Source: Streptomyces albidochromogenes (lineage in GTDB: Bacteria; Actinomycetota; Actinomycetes; Streptomycetales; Streptomycetaceae). From it: a DNA stretch of 44,371 nucleotides. The position numbers were made by a program, and so were the translations under genes. The stretch lies in contig NZ_VBVX01000014.1 in the NCBI RefSeq assembly GCF_005981925.1, positions 1 through 44,371 of the forward strand, written 5' to 3'. Positions 7,065 to 15,943 of this stretch are shown one piece after another. The notes under the pieces were generated by a model. It searched no databases. It had not been told where the DNA came from and saw only the letters and a program-made list of their open reading frames with translations. The first letter of the stretch is position 1, and every line of letters starts with the position of its first letter.

Positions 7065-7102
7065 CCGAAGGCCCGGAAGACGAGAGTCTTCCGGGCCTTC
7101 GG
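7065..7102. terminator. Hairpin terminator shared by tRNA-Val and the convergent membrane gene
   Basis: A 17-bp perfect inverted repeat (7065-7081 with 7086-7102, loop GAGA) directly after the tRNA. It ends 3 nt before the stop codon of the convergent minus-strand gene, so it can serve both. Confidence 0.8.
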
Positions 7103-7105
7103 CGT

Positions 7106-9634
7106 TCACCGCATCCGCCCCAGCGTGTCCCGCAGCCGGCGCGCGTCGCGCAGCCGCTGCTCGTACGTCGCCCCGACCGCCAGCAGCAGCAGCCCGGCGA
7201 GGGCCGGCGGCAGCCAGCGGGGGAGCGCGCCGACGACCTGGACGACGTACGGCGCCAGCTCGTGCAGCGCGACCAGGGCGAGCACGGTGGAGCCGAGCAC
7301 CAGCAGCGCCTGGAGCCGGTGCCTGGCGCCCGTGAGGGTCACCGCCAGCGCCGCCGCCCCCAGCAGCAGCGGGCGCAGCCAGTGCCCGTCGCCCCAGGCC
7401 GCGATCAGGCTCGGCAGGAGGGTCGCGGCGAGACCGGGGCCGTACGCCGTCCAGGACGAGGCCCGCGGGTCGCGCCGCCGGCGCAGCAAGCCGATCACCA
7501 GAGCCGGCACGGTCACGGGCAGCGTGTACGCCTCCGGCGTGGCCACGTCCGAGGCGCCGAGGCGGACCCAGGTGGCCAGCACGAGGAGAGCGGCCGCCGC
7601 GTACCCGACGGGGCGCCGGTCGGCCCGTACGGCCGTGCCGGCGGCGATCACCCCGCACAGGGCCAGGACCAGCGCGAGCGTGGGCGCGTCGCCCGTCGCC
7701 AGCGCGATCGCGACCAGCGCCGCCGCCGCGCCCGACACCTCCAGGGGCAGCGCGGTGACGTGCCCGCGGACCCGGGCGGCGAGTACGGCGGCGAGCGCCG
7801 GCACGGCGAGGACCAGCAACGCGGCCCGGTGCGCCGGCAACTCCATCGAGGCGGCGAAGGCACCGCTCAGCCCGGTCGCGAACGCGACGGCCGCGGCGGC
7901 GGAGGCGGCCGGGACGACGGGCCCGCCGCCGAGCACGGCGGCCGTCGCGAAGAGCGCCAGCAGCACCCCGAGCACGGCGAAGGTCGCGGCCTGCGCGGCC
8001 AGCGCCAACAGCGAGACGGACAGGGCCGCCGCGAGGGCGCAGCCGAACGCGGTGAGCGCGACCGGCCCGCCGGGCGCGTGTCCCGCACCGGCGGCGGTGG
8101 GGCGTACCGCGAGGGCCAGGGGCGCGGCGGTCAGGAGCGCGTAGACGGCGAGGGCCACCGGGTGGCCGAGGCCGAGGGCCGCCGGGACGCTGTACGCCGC
8201 CGCCCAGGCCAGGGCCAGGGCGCCGCACGCCGCCGGCTCGCGCCGGGCGCGGCCCGGGGAGGTGCGGTGATGCGCCACCGCGAGGACGGCGGCCGCGATG
8301 AGCAGGACCACCGGGGTGGTGGAGGGCCAGGGCCAGGACGTCCCGGAGGCCAGCGCCTCGCGGGCCCCGGCGGGGGCGCCCGACCAGACGCGTTCGGCCC
8401 AGCGGACGGGCCCCAGGACGGCGACGGCGACCGGCGGCAGCGCCCACAGCGCGCCCAGCGCCAGCACGGCGCCCGACGACCCGGCCGCACCCAGGACCAT
8501 CGGGCGCGGCAGGCCCGGCCGTACGGCGGCCAGCATCGCCACGGCGCACAGCACGTAGACGGGTACCGCCCACGCGCCCGGCACGACGGGCCGCAGCACC
8601 CCGCCGACGGCGGCCAGTACGGCCAGCGCGGCCACGGCCCAGGCGGCGACGGCGTGCGGCGACCAGGCGGCGGGGACCGAGGCGGCCCCCGCCGCCGGGG
8701 CACCCGCCGGAGCGCCGGCCGGCTGCGGTGTGCCGTGCGGCGCGGGTTCCGGTGCCCCGCCGCCGCGCGGCGCCGGCGTCCACCGGGCGGCGAACGCCGC
8801 CAGGGCCGCGACGGCCAGCAGCAGTGCGCCCGGGCGCACCGCTGCGCCGAAGCCGCCCGCCGCCACGGACAGCGCGCCGGCGCCCAGCAGCGTCCCCGCT
8901 CCCGCCGCCCAGGCCAGGACGCACGCCAGGGGACGGACCCCGCGGCCCCTGCCCCGCAGTGCCACGGCGACGTCGAGCGCCGCCGTCGCCAGCAGCGCCC
9001 AGGTGAGCGTGAGCGGACCCGCGTCGGCGGCCACCGCCCAGAGCAGGAAGGGGAGCTGAGCGGCGATCAGCGCCGCGGGCAGCGGCAGGCGCAGCCGGCC
9101 CAGGCCCAGACCGTACGCCGCCCAGAGCGCCGCCAGCGCCGCCGAACCGCCCGCGGCGTACGCGAGCGCGTCCGTGTCCGGCATCGCCACCCGGTGCAGG
9201 GCGTACACGTCGAGGACCGTGAGGGCGAGGCCGAGCGCGGCCACCGACTCGGCGGTCGACACGAGCCCCCGGCGCAGCAGCGCGGCGGGCGCCGCCAGCG
9301 CCAACGCCGTGACGGCGGCCAGCACCGCCGAGCGGCCGCCGATGCCCAGGTGGCCCCAGCTGACCAGGGTGAAGGCGACGGCGGCGATCGTCAGCAGGAC
9401 GCCGCCGAGCGTGAGCAGCACGTTCTGCGCCCCGCGCGGCGAGGCGTCCCGAGGGGCGGGCGGCGCGAAGGGGTGAGAGGGGCTCGGCGGGTACTGCGCG
9501 GCGACGGCGGACTGCCGCATGACATCGAGCAGCCAGGCCCTGCGGGCCAGCAGTTGGGCGCGACGGGCTTCGAGGTGTCCCAGTTCGCGGTCGAGGATCA
9601 CCAGTTCCTCGGCGGGCGGTGGCGCGTTCTCCAT
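7106..9634 (-). CDS. Very large polytopic membrane protein (SCO7613 C-terminal domain type)
   Basis: 842 aa from the ATG ending at 9634. A short N-terminal part (about 1-70) forms a charged coiled-coil-like helix (LDRELGHLEARRAQLLARRAWLLDVM) and a Pro-rich linker. The rest is a long series of Ala/Leu/Val-rich hydrophobic segments, about twenty or more, ending in a short basic tail. No transporter or enzyme signature is seen. It resembles large Streptomyces membrane proteins annotated by the SCO7613 C-terminal domain, whose function is unknown. An in-frame ATG ending at 9670 would add 12 residues; neither start has a clear Shine-Dalgarno. It lies between the two tRNA-Val(CAC) genes. Confidence 0.8.
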   Translation of the reverse strand: MENAPPPAEELVILDRELGHLEARRAQLLARRAWLLDVMRQSAVAAQYPPSPSHPFAPPAPRDASPRGAQNVLLTLGGVLLTIAAVAFTLVSWGHLGIGGRSAVLAAVTALALAAPAALLRRGLVSTAESVAALGLALTVLDVYALHRVAMPDTDALAYAAGGSAALAALWAAYGLGLGRLRLPLPAALIAAQLPFLLWAVAADAGPLTLTWALLATAALDVAVALRGRGRGVRPLACVLAWAAGAGTLLGAGALSVAAGGFGAAVRPGALLLAVAALAAFAARWTPAPRGGGAPEPAPHGTPQPAGAPAGAPAAGAASVPAAWSPHAVAAWAVAALAVLAAVGGVLRPVVPGAWAVPVYVLCAVAMLAAVRPGLPRPMVLGAAGSSGAVLALGALWALPPVAVAVLGPVRWAERVWSGAPAGAREALASGTSWPWPSTTPVVLLIAAAVLAVAHHRTSPGRARREPAACGALALAWAAAYSVPAALGLGHPVALAVYALLTAAPLALAVRPTAAGAGHAPGGPVALTAFGCALAAALSVSLLALAAQAATFAVLGVLLALFATAAVLGGGPVVPAASAAAAVAFATGLSGAFAASMELPAHRAALLVLAVPALAAVLAARVRGHVTALPLEVSGAAAALVAIALATGDAPTLALVLALCGVIAAGTAVRADRRPVGYAAAALLVLATWVRLGASDVATPEAYTLPVTVPALVIGLLRRRRDPRASSWTAYGPGLAATLLPSLIAAWGDGHWLRPLLLGAAALAVTLTGARHRLQALLVLGSTVLALVALHELAPYVVQVVGALPRWLPPALAGLLLLAVGATYEQRLRDARRLRDTLGRMR

Positions 9635-9724
9635 GCCGATGAGTGTGGTGGCCGCCACACTCCGGGACATGGGTTCTGATACTCAGATCGGTGCGTGAGT
9701 ACGCCACGCGGGCACACTCCGGGC

Positions 9725-10171
9725 ATGAACTGGAGCCACTACCGCTTTCGCAGCGTGTGGGACCTGCCCGCCCCGCCCGGCGCGGTCTACACCGCCCTCG
9801 AACAGGTCGACGCGTACCCCCGTTGGTGGCCGCAGGTGCGGGGCGTCACCCGTCTCGACGAGAGCACGGGCGTCGTCCGTGTGCGCTCCTTCCTGCCGTA
9901 CGAACTGGTCGTCACCGTGCGCGAGAAGCGGCGCGTGCCCGAAGCCGGCGTGCTGGAGGTCGCCATGAGCGGCGACATGGACGGCTGGGCCCGCTGGACG
10001 GTGCGGCCGCGCGGCGCGGACGGGACGCGCGCCGTGTACGAGCAGGAGGTCGAGGTCCGCAAAGCCCTGGTGCGCCGGCTCGCCGTACTCGGGCGCCCCC
10101 TCCTCATCGCCAACCACGCGCTGATGATGCGCGGCGGGCGTCGTGCGCTCGCGGCGGCCCTCGCGGTTTGA
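9725..10171 (+). CDS. SRPBCC-family protein (START/Bet v 1-like fold)
   Basis: 148 aa. The pattern HYRFRSVWDLPAPPGAVYTALEQVDAYPRWWPQV is the typical first strand and helices of the SRPBCC fold. Later strands (GVVRVRSFLPYELVVTVRE, DGWARWTVRP) and a long C-terminal helix complete it. These proteins bind hydrophobic ligands in a cavity; the ligand is unknown. The ATG at 9725 is chosen because the fold begins there; a GTG at 9695 would add ten residues with no better upstream signal. The stop codon overlaps the -35 of the next tRNA promoter. Confidence 0.8.
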   Translation: MNWSHYRFRSVWDLPAPPGAVYTALEQVDAYPRWWPQVRGVTRLDESTGVVRVRSFLPYELVVTVREKRRVPEAGVLEVAMSGDMDGWARWTVRPRGADGTRAVYEQEVEVRKALVRRLAVLGRPLLIANHALMMRGGRRALAAALAV

Positions 10172-10197
10172 ACCCAACCCGCGAGGGGTTGTATGGT
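10168..10197 (+). promoter_or_regulatory. Promoter of tRNA-Val(CAC) copy 2
   Basis: TTGAAC (10168-10173), an 18-nt spacer and TATGGT (10192-10197), 13 nt before the tRNA. The -35 overlaps the stop codon of the SRPBCC gene. Confidence 0.65.
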
Positions 10198-10210
10198 TCA
10201 GTCCGTTCCC

Positions 10211-10282
10211 GGGCGATTAGCTCAGTGGGAGAGCGCTTCGTTCACACCGAAGAGGTCACTGGTTCGAAACCAGTATCGCCCA
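10211..10282 (+). tRNA. tRNA-Val(CAC), copy 2
   Basis: Identical to the gene at 6987-7058 except that the T loop is TTCGAAA instead of TTCGAAC. Anticodon CAC, acceptor GGGCGAT/ATCGCCC, discriminator A; CCA is not encoded. It is followed at once by a rho-independent terminator. Confidence 0.95.
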
Positions 10283-10292
10283 CCCGGGAAAG

Positions 10293-10322
10293 GCCGGTCC
10301 GTCACCGACGGACCGGCTTTTT
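10293..10322 (+). terminator. Rho-independent terminator after tRNA-Val copy 2
   Basis: An 11-bp stem GCCGGTCCGTC/GACGGACCGGC with a 3-nt loop, followed by five T residues. Confidence 0.85.
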
Positions 10323-10363
10323 CGTGCCCCCGCACCGTGCGGGTGTCCCGTGCGCCCGGCCGG

Positions 10364-11092
10364 TCAGGCGGCGGCCGCCGGGATCTCGGGGCGCAGGGGC
10401 CACGCCGGATTCACCGCCTCCTCCGACCCGTTGCGGGCGAACCACGCCTGCAGACCGCGTGCCTGCGCCGCGTGCCACACCGCCTGGAGGGAGTGCAGCT
10501 CGGCGGGCGAGAGCCGTTCGAGACGCGCGGCGAAACGGCGGCCCAGCGCGCGTACGACCTCCAGCGAGGCGGTCGCGTCGGCGGCCGCGTCGTGCGCCCC
10601 GTCCAGCTCCACCTCGTACTGCGCGCACAGGTCGGTGAGCGTACGGCGGCCCTTGCGGTAGCGGTCGAGATGCTTGTCCAGGACGCGCGGGTCCAGTACG
10701 CACAGCGGGCGGCTGTCCAGATAGCGCGTCAGCGAGGACGCCCGGTGTCGGCGCAGCTCACGGTCCAGCAGCGTCAGATCGAACGGCGCGTTCATCACGA
10801 CCAGCGGCCGGCGGGCGATGCTCTGCTCGGTCAGGCACCTGGCTATCTCCTCCATGACGGGGGCGGGCCAGCGGCCGTTGCGCTGGAGATGATCGTCCGT
10901 CAGGCCGTGGATCGCGGCCGCTTCGGCCGGCACCGGGATGCCCGGATTCACCAGCCAGCGCGTCACCCGCACCCGCCCGCCCGGCGCGTCCTGCACGACC
11001 AGCGCGGCGGAGACGATGCGGTCCTCCTCGACATCCACCCCCGTCGTCTCGGTATCGAACGCGGCGAGGGGTCCTTCGTACCAGCACGTCAT
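10364..11092 (-). CDS. DEDDh 3'-5' exonuclease (DnaQ/epsilon-like)
   Basis: 242 aa. The exonuclease fold shows all catalytic residues: Asp13 and Glu15 in FDTETTG, Asp105 in NAPFDLTLLD, and His167-x4-Asp172 in AHDAAADA, so it is the DEDDh subtype. These enzymes remove nucleotides from DNA or RNA 3' ends using two metal ions. There is no BRCT, helicase or polymerase domain, so it is a stand-alone exonuclease. The C-terminal 60 residues form an extra helical tail with no known motif. AGGAG precedes the ATG at 11092. It diverges from the DUF4365 gene. Confidence 0.9.
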   Translation of the reverse strand: MTCWYEGPLAAFDTETTGVDVEEDRIVSAALVVQDAPGGRVRVTRWLVNPGIPVPAEAAAIHGLTDDHLQRNGRWPAPVMEEIARCLTEQSIARRPLVVMNAPFDLTLLDRELRRHRASSLTRYLDSRPLCVLDPRVLDKHLDRYRKGRRTLTDLCAQYEVELDGAHDAAADATASLEVVRALGRRFAARLERLSPAELHSLQAVWHAAQARGLQAWFARNGSEEAVNPAWPLRPEIPAAAA

Positions 11093-11278
11093 GTCGAACT
11101 CCTCTTGCTCCCATGGCAGATGGCGTGCGTCCCCTGCCCGAACCGGTGATACCCGGGACGTTTGCCCGGTACGCCGTTTGCGGGGCAGGCGGAGCGGAGA
11201 CAACACAGGTGACGGCACGGGCGGTTGACGGACCGTCGCGGGGAAAGATCGGCAACAGCCCGGAAGGCACCGTCAGCC

Positions 11279-11845
11279 ATGGCGCTCACGCAGCCCGAAC
11301 CGGGCGGGCTGCTGCCCGAGCGGATCGCACCGCTGCGCGGCGGACTCGCCACCACCGCCTGCATGGAGACTCTTCAGGTGGGCTATCTGCACGCGGTCGC
11401 GGCGGCCGCGGGATGCTCTCTCTCACAGCCGTTCCCGGACAACGGCATCGACTGGCACGTGAGCCACAGCGCTCCCGAGCACACGGTCGACGACGAAGTC
11501 ACCATCAAGGTGCAGCTCAAGTGCACCTACCAGATCCCGCCGCACCCGGCCGGCGGCGCCTTCTCCTTCACGCTCGACAACGCGCACCTGGAGAAGCTCG
11601 CCCGCAGCCCGGTGTCGGTGCACAAGATCCTGGTCGTGATGATCGTGCCGCGGACCCAGGAGGACTGGCTGCGCGCCGGCCACGACCGGCTCGACCTGCG
11701 GCACTGCTGCTACTGGACCAACCTGGCCGGACACCCGGTGACGGGCAGGCGCAGGACCACCGTGCGGATCCCGACCTCGCGGATGTTCGACGACCGCGCG
11801 CTCTGCGAGATCATGACCCGGGTCGGGGCGGGAGGGAGACCCTGA
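11279..11845 (+). CDS. DUF4365 protein, PD-(D/E)XK nuclease-like
   Basis: 188 aa. The core looks like the restriction-endonuclease fold: a helix with METLQVGYLHAVAAAAGC (about 29-46), GIDWHV with Asp58, then strand TIKVQLKCT with Gln79-x-Lys81, matching the D...(D/E/Q)XK catalytic pattern of DUF4365. The C-terminal part has WTNLAG and a conserved basic strand (RRRTTVRIP). No helicase or specificity domain is present, so the substrate is unknown. The ATG at 11279 is preceded by GGAAGG. Its stop overlaps the next start (ATGA), so the two are translationally coupled. DUF4365 membership rests on motif recall, not a search. Confidence 0.75.
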   Translation: MALTQPEPGGLLPERIAPLRGGLATTACMETLQVGYLHAVAAAAGCSLSQPFPDNGIDWHVSHSAPEHTVDDEVTIKVQLKCTYQIPPHPAGGAFSFTLDNAHLEKLARSPVSVHKILVVMIVPRTQEDWLRAGHDRLDLRHCCYWTNLAGHPVTGRRRTTVRIPTSRMFDDRALCEIMTRVGAGGRP

Positions 11846-13089
11846 TGCGGCACCGGCCGAACGACGAGCCCGTACGACCACACCCGAGCACGGAGCCCGA
11901 CGGCGGCTTCGCCGCGGGGCCCGGCGTCTGGGACGCCTGCGTGGGGCCCGACCCCGCGCAGGTCGACCCCGCCGTGCTCGGCGTGCTCCTCGCCCGGCAC
12001 GGCTGGCGGCGGCGCGGCGGCGCGGCGGGGCGCTACGCGCGCTGGACCCCGCCGGGTCCCTCCGGCGGCGCCACCAGCCTGCTCGTACCGGAAAGCAGGG
12101 CGTTCCCCGACAGCGACGACCTGCTCGGCGAGGCGCTGACCGCGCTCGCCCGCTGCGCCGCGCCCTCCGCCCGCGAGGTGCTGGTCTCGCTCGCCGTGCC
12201 GAGCGACGAGATCAGGTGGTGGCGCGACGTACCGGAGAGCCCTTCGGGAGCCGCGTCCTGGACGGCGCAGGAGCAACTGCGCTCGGCGGCACGCCAGTTG
12301 CTGCTCGCGGGGGCGCTCGCCGCGCGGGGGCGCGCCGGGTACTACGGCGCGCGGCACCGGCGGCAGGCGCAGGCGTCGCTGGAGGGCGTCCTGGTGGGAC
12401 CGGCGCCCGGCGGGCGGGCGCTCACCGCGTTCGTACCGGTTCAGGTGGGGCGCGGGGCGGTCGTACGGCTGCACCACGCGCTGCACGCCGCCCGCGAGGC
12501 CGTCGACTACCAGCGGGCGACGGGCGGCATGGACGCCTTCGACTCCGCTGTCGAGGCGGGGGTGAGCCGCGAGCTGACGGACGCGGTGATCGCGCTGGTG
12601 CACGGCTCGGAGGGCGCGCGGATCGGGCTGGAGTGGTCGCCGGGCGCCGGAGTGCCCGAGGGGTGCGCGGCGCGTCCCGAGGCGGTCGAGTTCTCACCCG
12701 GCGACCTGCCGGCGCTGCGCGCGGCGGCCGCGCGCTACACGCTCGACGAGCCGTCCGTCGCGGTACGGATCACCGGCGCCGTCGTGCGGATGCGGCGCTC
12801 GGGGCCGCGCGGGTCCGGCACGGTGCGGCTGCGTGTCCTGGCGGGCGCGGAGGTGCCGCACGTACGGATGGTGCTCGACGAGGAGGCGTACCGGATAGCG
12901 GGCCACGCCCACCTGGTCGGGCTGCCGATCAGGGTCCACGGGCAGCTGGAGAGCCGGGGCGGTTTCCGGCGGCTCACCGGCGCGCGGAGTGTGGTGCCCG
13001 TGCAGGTGGACGACGCGGAGCGGGACCGGCTGATGAAGTCGCTCCACGAGAACCTGGACTTTTTCGAGGAGGCGTGCGGCGGGGATTAA
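11845..13089 (+). CDS. Conserved protein of unknown function, partner of DUF4365 gene
   Basis: 414 aa with no membrane segments or signal peptide. The first ~60 residues look disordered. The middle (about 70-260) is mixed helix/strand with long Ala/Arg-rich helices. The C-terminal ~110 residues (from VAVRITGAVVRMRR through HLVGLPIRVHGQLESRGGFRRLTGARSVVP) are strand-rich and could be a small beta-barrel, perhaps OB-like. No catalytic signature is seen. The start codon overlaps the DUF4365 stop, arguing for one complex or one pathway. Stop is TAA. A function in nucleic-acid processing is only inferred from its partner and the divergent exonuclease. Confidence 0.75.
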   Translation: MRHRPNDEPVRPHPSTEPDGGFAAGPGVWDACVGPDPAQVDPAVLGVLLARHGWRRRGGAAGRYARWTPPGPSGGATSLLVPESRAFPDSDDLLGEALTALARCAAPSAREVLVSLAVPSDEIRWWRDVPESPSGAASWTAQEQLRSAARQLLLAGALAARGRAGYYGARHRRQAQASLEGVLVGPAPGGRALTAFVPVQVGRGAVVRLHHALHAAREAVDYQRATGGMDAFDSAVEAGVSRELTDAVIALVHGSEGARIGLEWSPGAGVPEGCAARPEAVEFSPGDLPALRAAAARYTLDEPSVAVRITGAVVRMRRSGPRGSGTVRLRVLAGAEVPHVRMVLDEEAYRIAGHAHLVGLPIRVHGQLESRGGFRRLTGARSVVPVQVDDAERDRLMKSLHENLDFFEEACGGD

Positions 13090-13118
13090 CCGTTTCGCGA
13101 GGAGGTCACCCGGCTCGG

Positions 13119-13124
13119 TACAGT
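13119..13124 (+). promoter_or_regulatory. -10 box TACAGT, probable thrS promoter
   Basis: TACAGT would give a start near 13131 and a leader of about 48 nt. The leader carries a 6-bp hairpin CGCGCG/CGCGCG (13134-13139 with 13150-13155) and the AGGAGA ribosome site at 13168. No T-box specifier stem or antiterminator sequence is recognisable. Confidence 0.45.
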
Positions 13125-13178
13125 TACTAGCCACGCGCGCAAGCACTTACGCGCGACCCCCTCAGTCAGGAGAGACCG

Positions 13179-15155
13179 GTGTCAGACGTCCGTGTGTTCA
13201 TCCAACGCGATTCCGAGCGGGAAGAGCGCGTGGTGACGACGGGCACCACGGCGGCGGAACTCTTCCCCGGCGAGCGCACCGTCGTGGCCGCGCGGGTGGC
13301 CGGCGAGCTGAAGGACCTGGCGTACGTCGTCGCGGACGGCGAGGAGGTCGAGCCGGTCGAGATCTCGTCCGAGGACGGCCTGAACATCCTGCGCCACTCG
13401 ACCGCGCACGTGATGGCGCAGGCCGTGCAGGAGCTCTTCCCCGAGGCGAAGCTCGGCATCGGCCCGCCGGTCAAGGACGGCTTCTACTACGACTTCGACG
13501 TCGAGAAGCCGTTCACCCCCGAGGATCTCAAGGCCGTCGAGAAGAAGATGCAGGAGATCCAGAAGCGCGGGCAGCGCTTCTCGCGCCGCGTCGTCACCGA
13601 CGAGGCCGCGCGCGAGGAGCTGGCGGACGAGCCGTACAAGCTGGAGCTCATCGGCATCAAGGGCTCCGCGTCCAGCGACGACGGCGCGGACGTCGAGGTG
13701 GGCGGCGGCGAGCTGACCATCTACGACAACCTCGACGCCAAGACCGGCGACCTGTGCTGGAAGGACCTCTGCCGGGGTCCGCACCTGCCCACCACCCGCA
13801 ACATCCCCGCGTTCAAGCTGATGCGCAACGCCGCCGCCTACTGGCGCGGCAGCGAGAAGAACCCGATGCTCCAGCGCATCTACGGCACCGCGTGGCCGTC
13901 GAAGGACGAGCTGAAGGCGCACCTGGAGTTCCTCGCCGAGGCCGAGAAGCGCGACCACCGCAAGCTCGGCAGCGAGCTGGACCTCTTCTCGATCCCCGAG
14001 CAGATCGGCTCCGGCCTCGCCGTCTTCCACCCCAAGGGCGGCATCATCCGCCGGGTCATGGAGGACTACTCGCGCCGCCGGCACGAGGAGGAGGGGTACG
14101 AGTTCGTCTACACCCCGCACGCCACCAAGGGGAAGCTCTTCGAGACCTCGGGTCACCTGGACTGGTACGCCGACGGCATGTACCCGCCCATGCAGCTCGA
14201 CGAGGGCACGGACTACTACCTCAAGCCCATGAACTGCCCGATGCACAACCTGATCTTCGACGCGCGGGGCCGGTCCTACCGTGAACTGCCGCTGCGCCTC
14301 TTCGAGTTCGGGACCGTGTACCGGTACGAGAAGTCCGGCGTCGTGCACGGCCTGACCCGTGCCCGCGGCTTCACCCAGGACGACGCGCACATCTACTGCA
14401 CCAAGGAGCAGATGGCGGAGGAGCTCGACCGTACGCTCACCTTCGTCCTCGGCCTGCTGCGCGACTACGGCCTGACCGACTTCTACCTGGAGCTGTCCAC
14501 CAAGGACCCGGAGAAGTTCGTCGGTTCGGACGAGATCTGGGAAGAGGCCACCGAGACGCTGCGCCAGGTCGCCGAGAAGCAGGGGCTTCCGCTGGTCCCG
14601 GACCCGGGCGGCGCGGCCTTCTACGGCCCGAAGATCTCCGTCCAGTGCAAGGACGCCATCGGCCGCACCTGGCAGATGTCGACCGTGCAGCTCGACTTCA
14701 ACCTGCCGGAGCGCTTCAACCTGGAGTACACCGGCCCCGACGGCAGCAAGCAGCGCCCGGTGATGATCCACCGCGCCCTGTTCGGCTCGATCGAGCGCTT
14801 CTTCGCGGTGCTCCTGGAGCACTACGCGGGCGCGTTCCCGGCGTGGCTCGCCCCCGTGCAGGCGGTCGGCATCCCGATCGGCGACGCGCACATCCCGTAC
14901 CTCCAGGAGTTCGCCGCCGACGCGAAGAAGAAGGGGCTGCGGGTCGAGGTCGACGCCTCTTCGGACCGGATGCAGAAGAAGATCAGGAACCAGCAGAAGC
15001 AGAAGGTCCCCTTCATGATCATCGTCGGTGACGAGGACATGAACGCGGGCACCGTCTCCTTCCGCTACCGGGACGGGTCGCAGGAGAACGGCATCCCCCG
15101 CGAGGAGGCGCTGGCGAAGATCGCCGACGTCGTGGAGCGCCGCGTCCAGGTGTGA
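13179..15155 (+). CDS. thrS: Threonyl-tRNA synthetase
   Basis: 658 aa class II synthetase that charges tRNA-Thr. In order: an N-terminal TGS domain (1-65), the editing domain with [11 protein letters not shown] near 71-81, the catalytic core and a C-terminal anticodon-binding domain (from about 550). The zinc ligands Cys353 (MNCPMH), His404 (DDAHIYC) and His531 (MIHRALFGS) are present, as are motif 2 ([12 protein letters not shown]) and motif 3 (FGSIERF). The length is normal. The GTG start follows AGGAGA. The next gene on this strand is the HIT-family gene, an order also found in mycobacteria. Confidence 0.98.
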   Translation: MSDVRVFIQRDSEREERVVTTGTTAAELFPGERTVVAARVAGELKDLAYVVADGEEVEPVEISSEDGLNILRHSTAHVMAQAVQELFPEAKLGIGPPVKDGFYYDFDVEKPFTPEDLKAVEKKMQEIQKRGQRFSRRVVTDEAAREELADEPYKLELIGIKGSASSDDGADVEVGGGELTIYDNLDAKTGDLCWKDLCRGPHLPTTRNIPAFKLMRNAAAYWRGSEKNPMLQRIYGTAWPSKDELKAHLEFLAEAEKRDHRKLGSELDLFSIPEQIGSGLAVFHPKGGIIRRVMEDYSRRRHEEEGYEFVYTPHATKGKLFETSGHLDWYADGMYPPMQLDEGTDYYLKPMNCPMHNLIFDARGRSYRELPLRLFEFGTVYRYEKSGVVHGLTRARGFTQDDAHIYCTKEQMAEELDRTLTFVLGLLRDYGLTDFYLELSTKDPEKFVGSDEIWEEATETLRQVAEKQGLPLVPDPGGAAFYGPKISVQCKDAIGRTWQMSTVQLDFNLPERFNLEYTGPDGSKQRPVMIHRALFGSIERFFAVLLEHYAGAFPAWLAPVQAVGIPIGDAHIPYLQEFAADAKKKGLRVEVDASSDRMQKKIRNQQKQKVPFMIIVGDEDMNAGTVSFRYRDGSQENGIPREEALAKIADVVERRVQV

Positions 15156-15179
15156 CGGCCCCTCCCGTGCGCGCACGGT

Positions 15180-15226
15180 GAGAACAGGCCCCGGCGGGGC
15201 GGTCAGCCCGCCGGGGGCCTGTTCTC
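15180..15226. terminator. Bidirectional terminator between thrS and the channel gene
   Basis: A long GC-rich stem (about 15180-15198 with 15207-15226, one bulge) opening with GAGAACAGGCC and closing with GGCCTGTTCTC. It spans the stop codon of the minus-strand channel gene and serves both convergent transcripts. Confidence 0.7.
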
Positions 15227-15865
15227 GTCCTCCTGCGCGAACGTCTGGATCAGCCAGGCCGAGAAGGAGCCCGTCACCGCTCCCAGCAGTGCCAGGCCGC
15301 CGCCCATCATGCCGACCGCGATGAGCCGGCCGGCCCACGTCACCGGCGCCACGTCCCCGTACCCCACCGTCGTCAGCGTCGAGCAGGTCCACCACAGGGC
15401 GTCTCCGAAGGTACGGATCGACGCGCCGGGCGCCGCGTGCTCCTGGTGGTAGACGGACAGGGCGCCGGCGAAGCCCAGCAGCACGGCCGTCAGACCCGCG
15501 TACGTGATCACCCGGGCGTGCAGGCTCAGCCGGGGCCGGTCCCGCCTGCGCTGCACCGCCCCGTACACCCGCACCATGCGGACCGGGCGCAGCAGCGGGA
15601 GCACCAGCACGACGGTGTCCAGCCAGTGGGTGCGGACGAACCCCATCCTCCGGCCCGACAGCCGCCACCGCACCGCGTAGTCGGCGACGAACAGCGCCCA
15701 CAGGCTCACGGTCACCGCCACGCACGCGTCCCGCCAGACCGGGGCCAGGTCGTGCGCCAGCACGCGGACCGCGTAGGAGGCGAGGAAGAGGAGCGACGCG
15801 GCGAAGAGCGGAAGCTCGGCCCGCTCCTCCCACCGCCCCAGCGGACTGTCGCGATCGTCGTGCAT
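15203..15865 (-). CDS. Potassium channel of the six-helix type, reduced voltage sensor
   Basis: 220 aa. Membrane helices lie at about 18-36, 46-66, 82-100 and 117-138, followed by the pore loop TCSTLTTVGYGD (selectivity filter 166-171) and a last helix (about 175-205). The fourth segment carries only a few arginines (RPVRMVR), so voltage sensing is doubtful. The C-terminus ends soon after the pore helix without an RCK domain. Four subunits would form a K+ channel in the cytoplasmic membrane. It converges on thrS and diverges from the HIT gene. Confidence 0.88.
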   Translation of the reverse strand: MHDDRDSPLGRWEERAELPLFAASLLFLASYAVRVLAHDLAPVWRDACVAVTVSLWALFVADYAVRWRLSGRRMGFVRTHWLDTVVLVLPLLRPVRMVRVYGAVQRRRDRPRLSLHARVITYAGLTAVLLGFAGALSVYHQEHAAPGASIRTFGDALWWTCSTLTTVGYGDVAPVTWAGRLIAVGMMGGGLALLGAVTGSFSAWLIQTFAQEDENRPPAG

Positions 15866-15930
15866 CGGCCCAGCATGGCCGCCGGGTGGCCCGCCTCGCC
15901 CCGGCGACACGTCCGGCGGGTGCCAAGTCA

Positions 15931-15936
15931 TATGCT
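15931..15936 (+). promoter_or_regulatory. -10 box TATGCT, leaderless HIT gene
   Basis: TATGCT ends 7 nt before the ATG at 15944 with no Shine-Dalgarno. It overlaps an upstream in-frame ATG (15932), which is therefore unlikely to be the start. Confidence 0.5.
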
Positions 15937-15943
15937 GCACTCC

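Noticed and set aside
6974-9679. A 901-codon open frame on the plus strand opposite the large membrane protein
   Set aside because: It is the antisense of a coherent membrane protein; its product is a Gln/Arg/Gly-rich low-complexity string, and long antisense frames are usual in high-GC DNA.
13081-13178. Possible T-box leader before thrS
   Set aside because: Fewer than 60 nt of leader, only a 6-bp hairpin, and no specifier loop or T-box sequence.
13182-15926. A 914-codon minus-strand frame opposite thrS
   Set aside because: thrS on the plus strand is fully canonical; the antisense product has no motifs.
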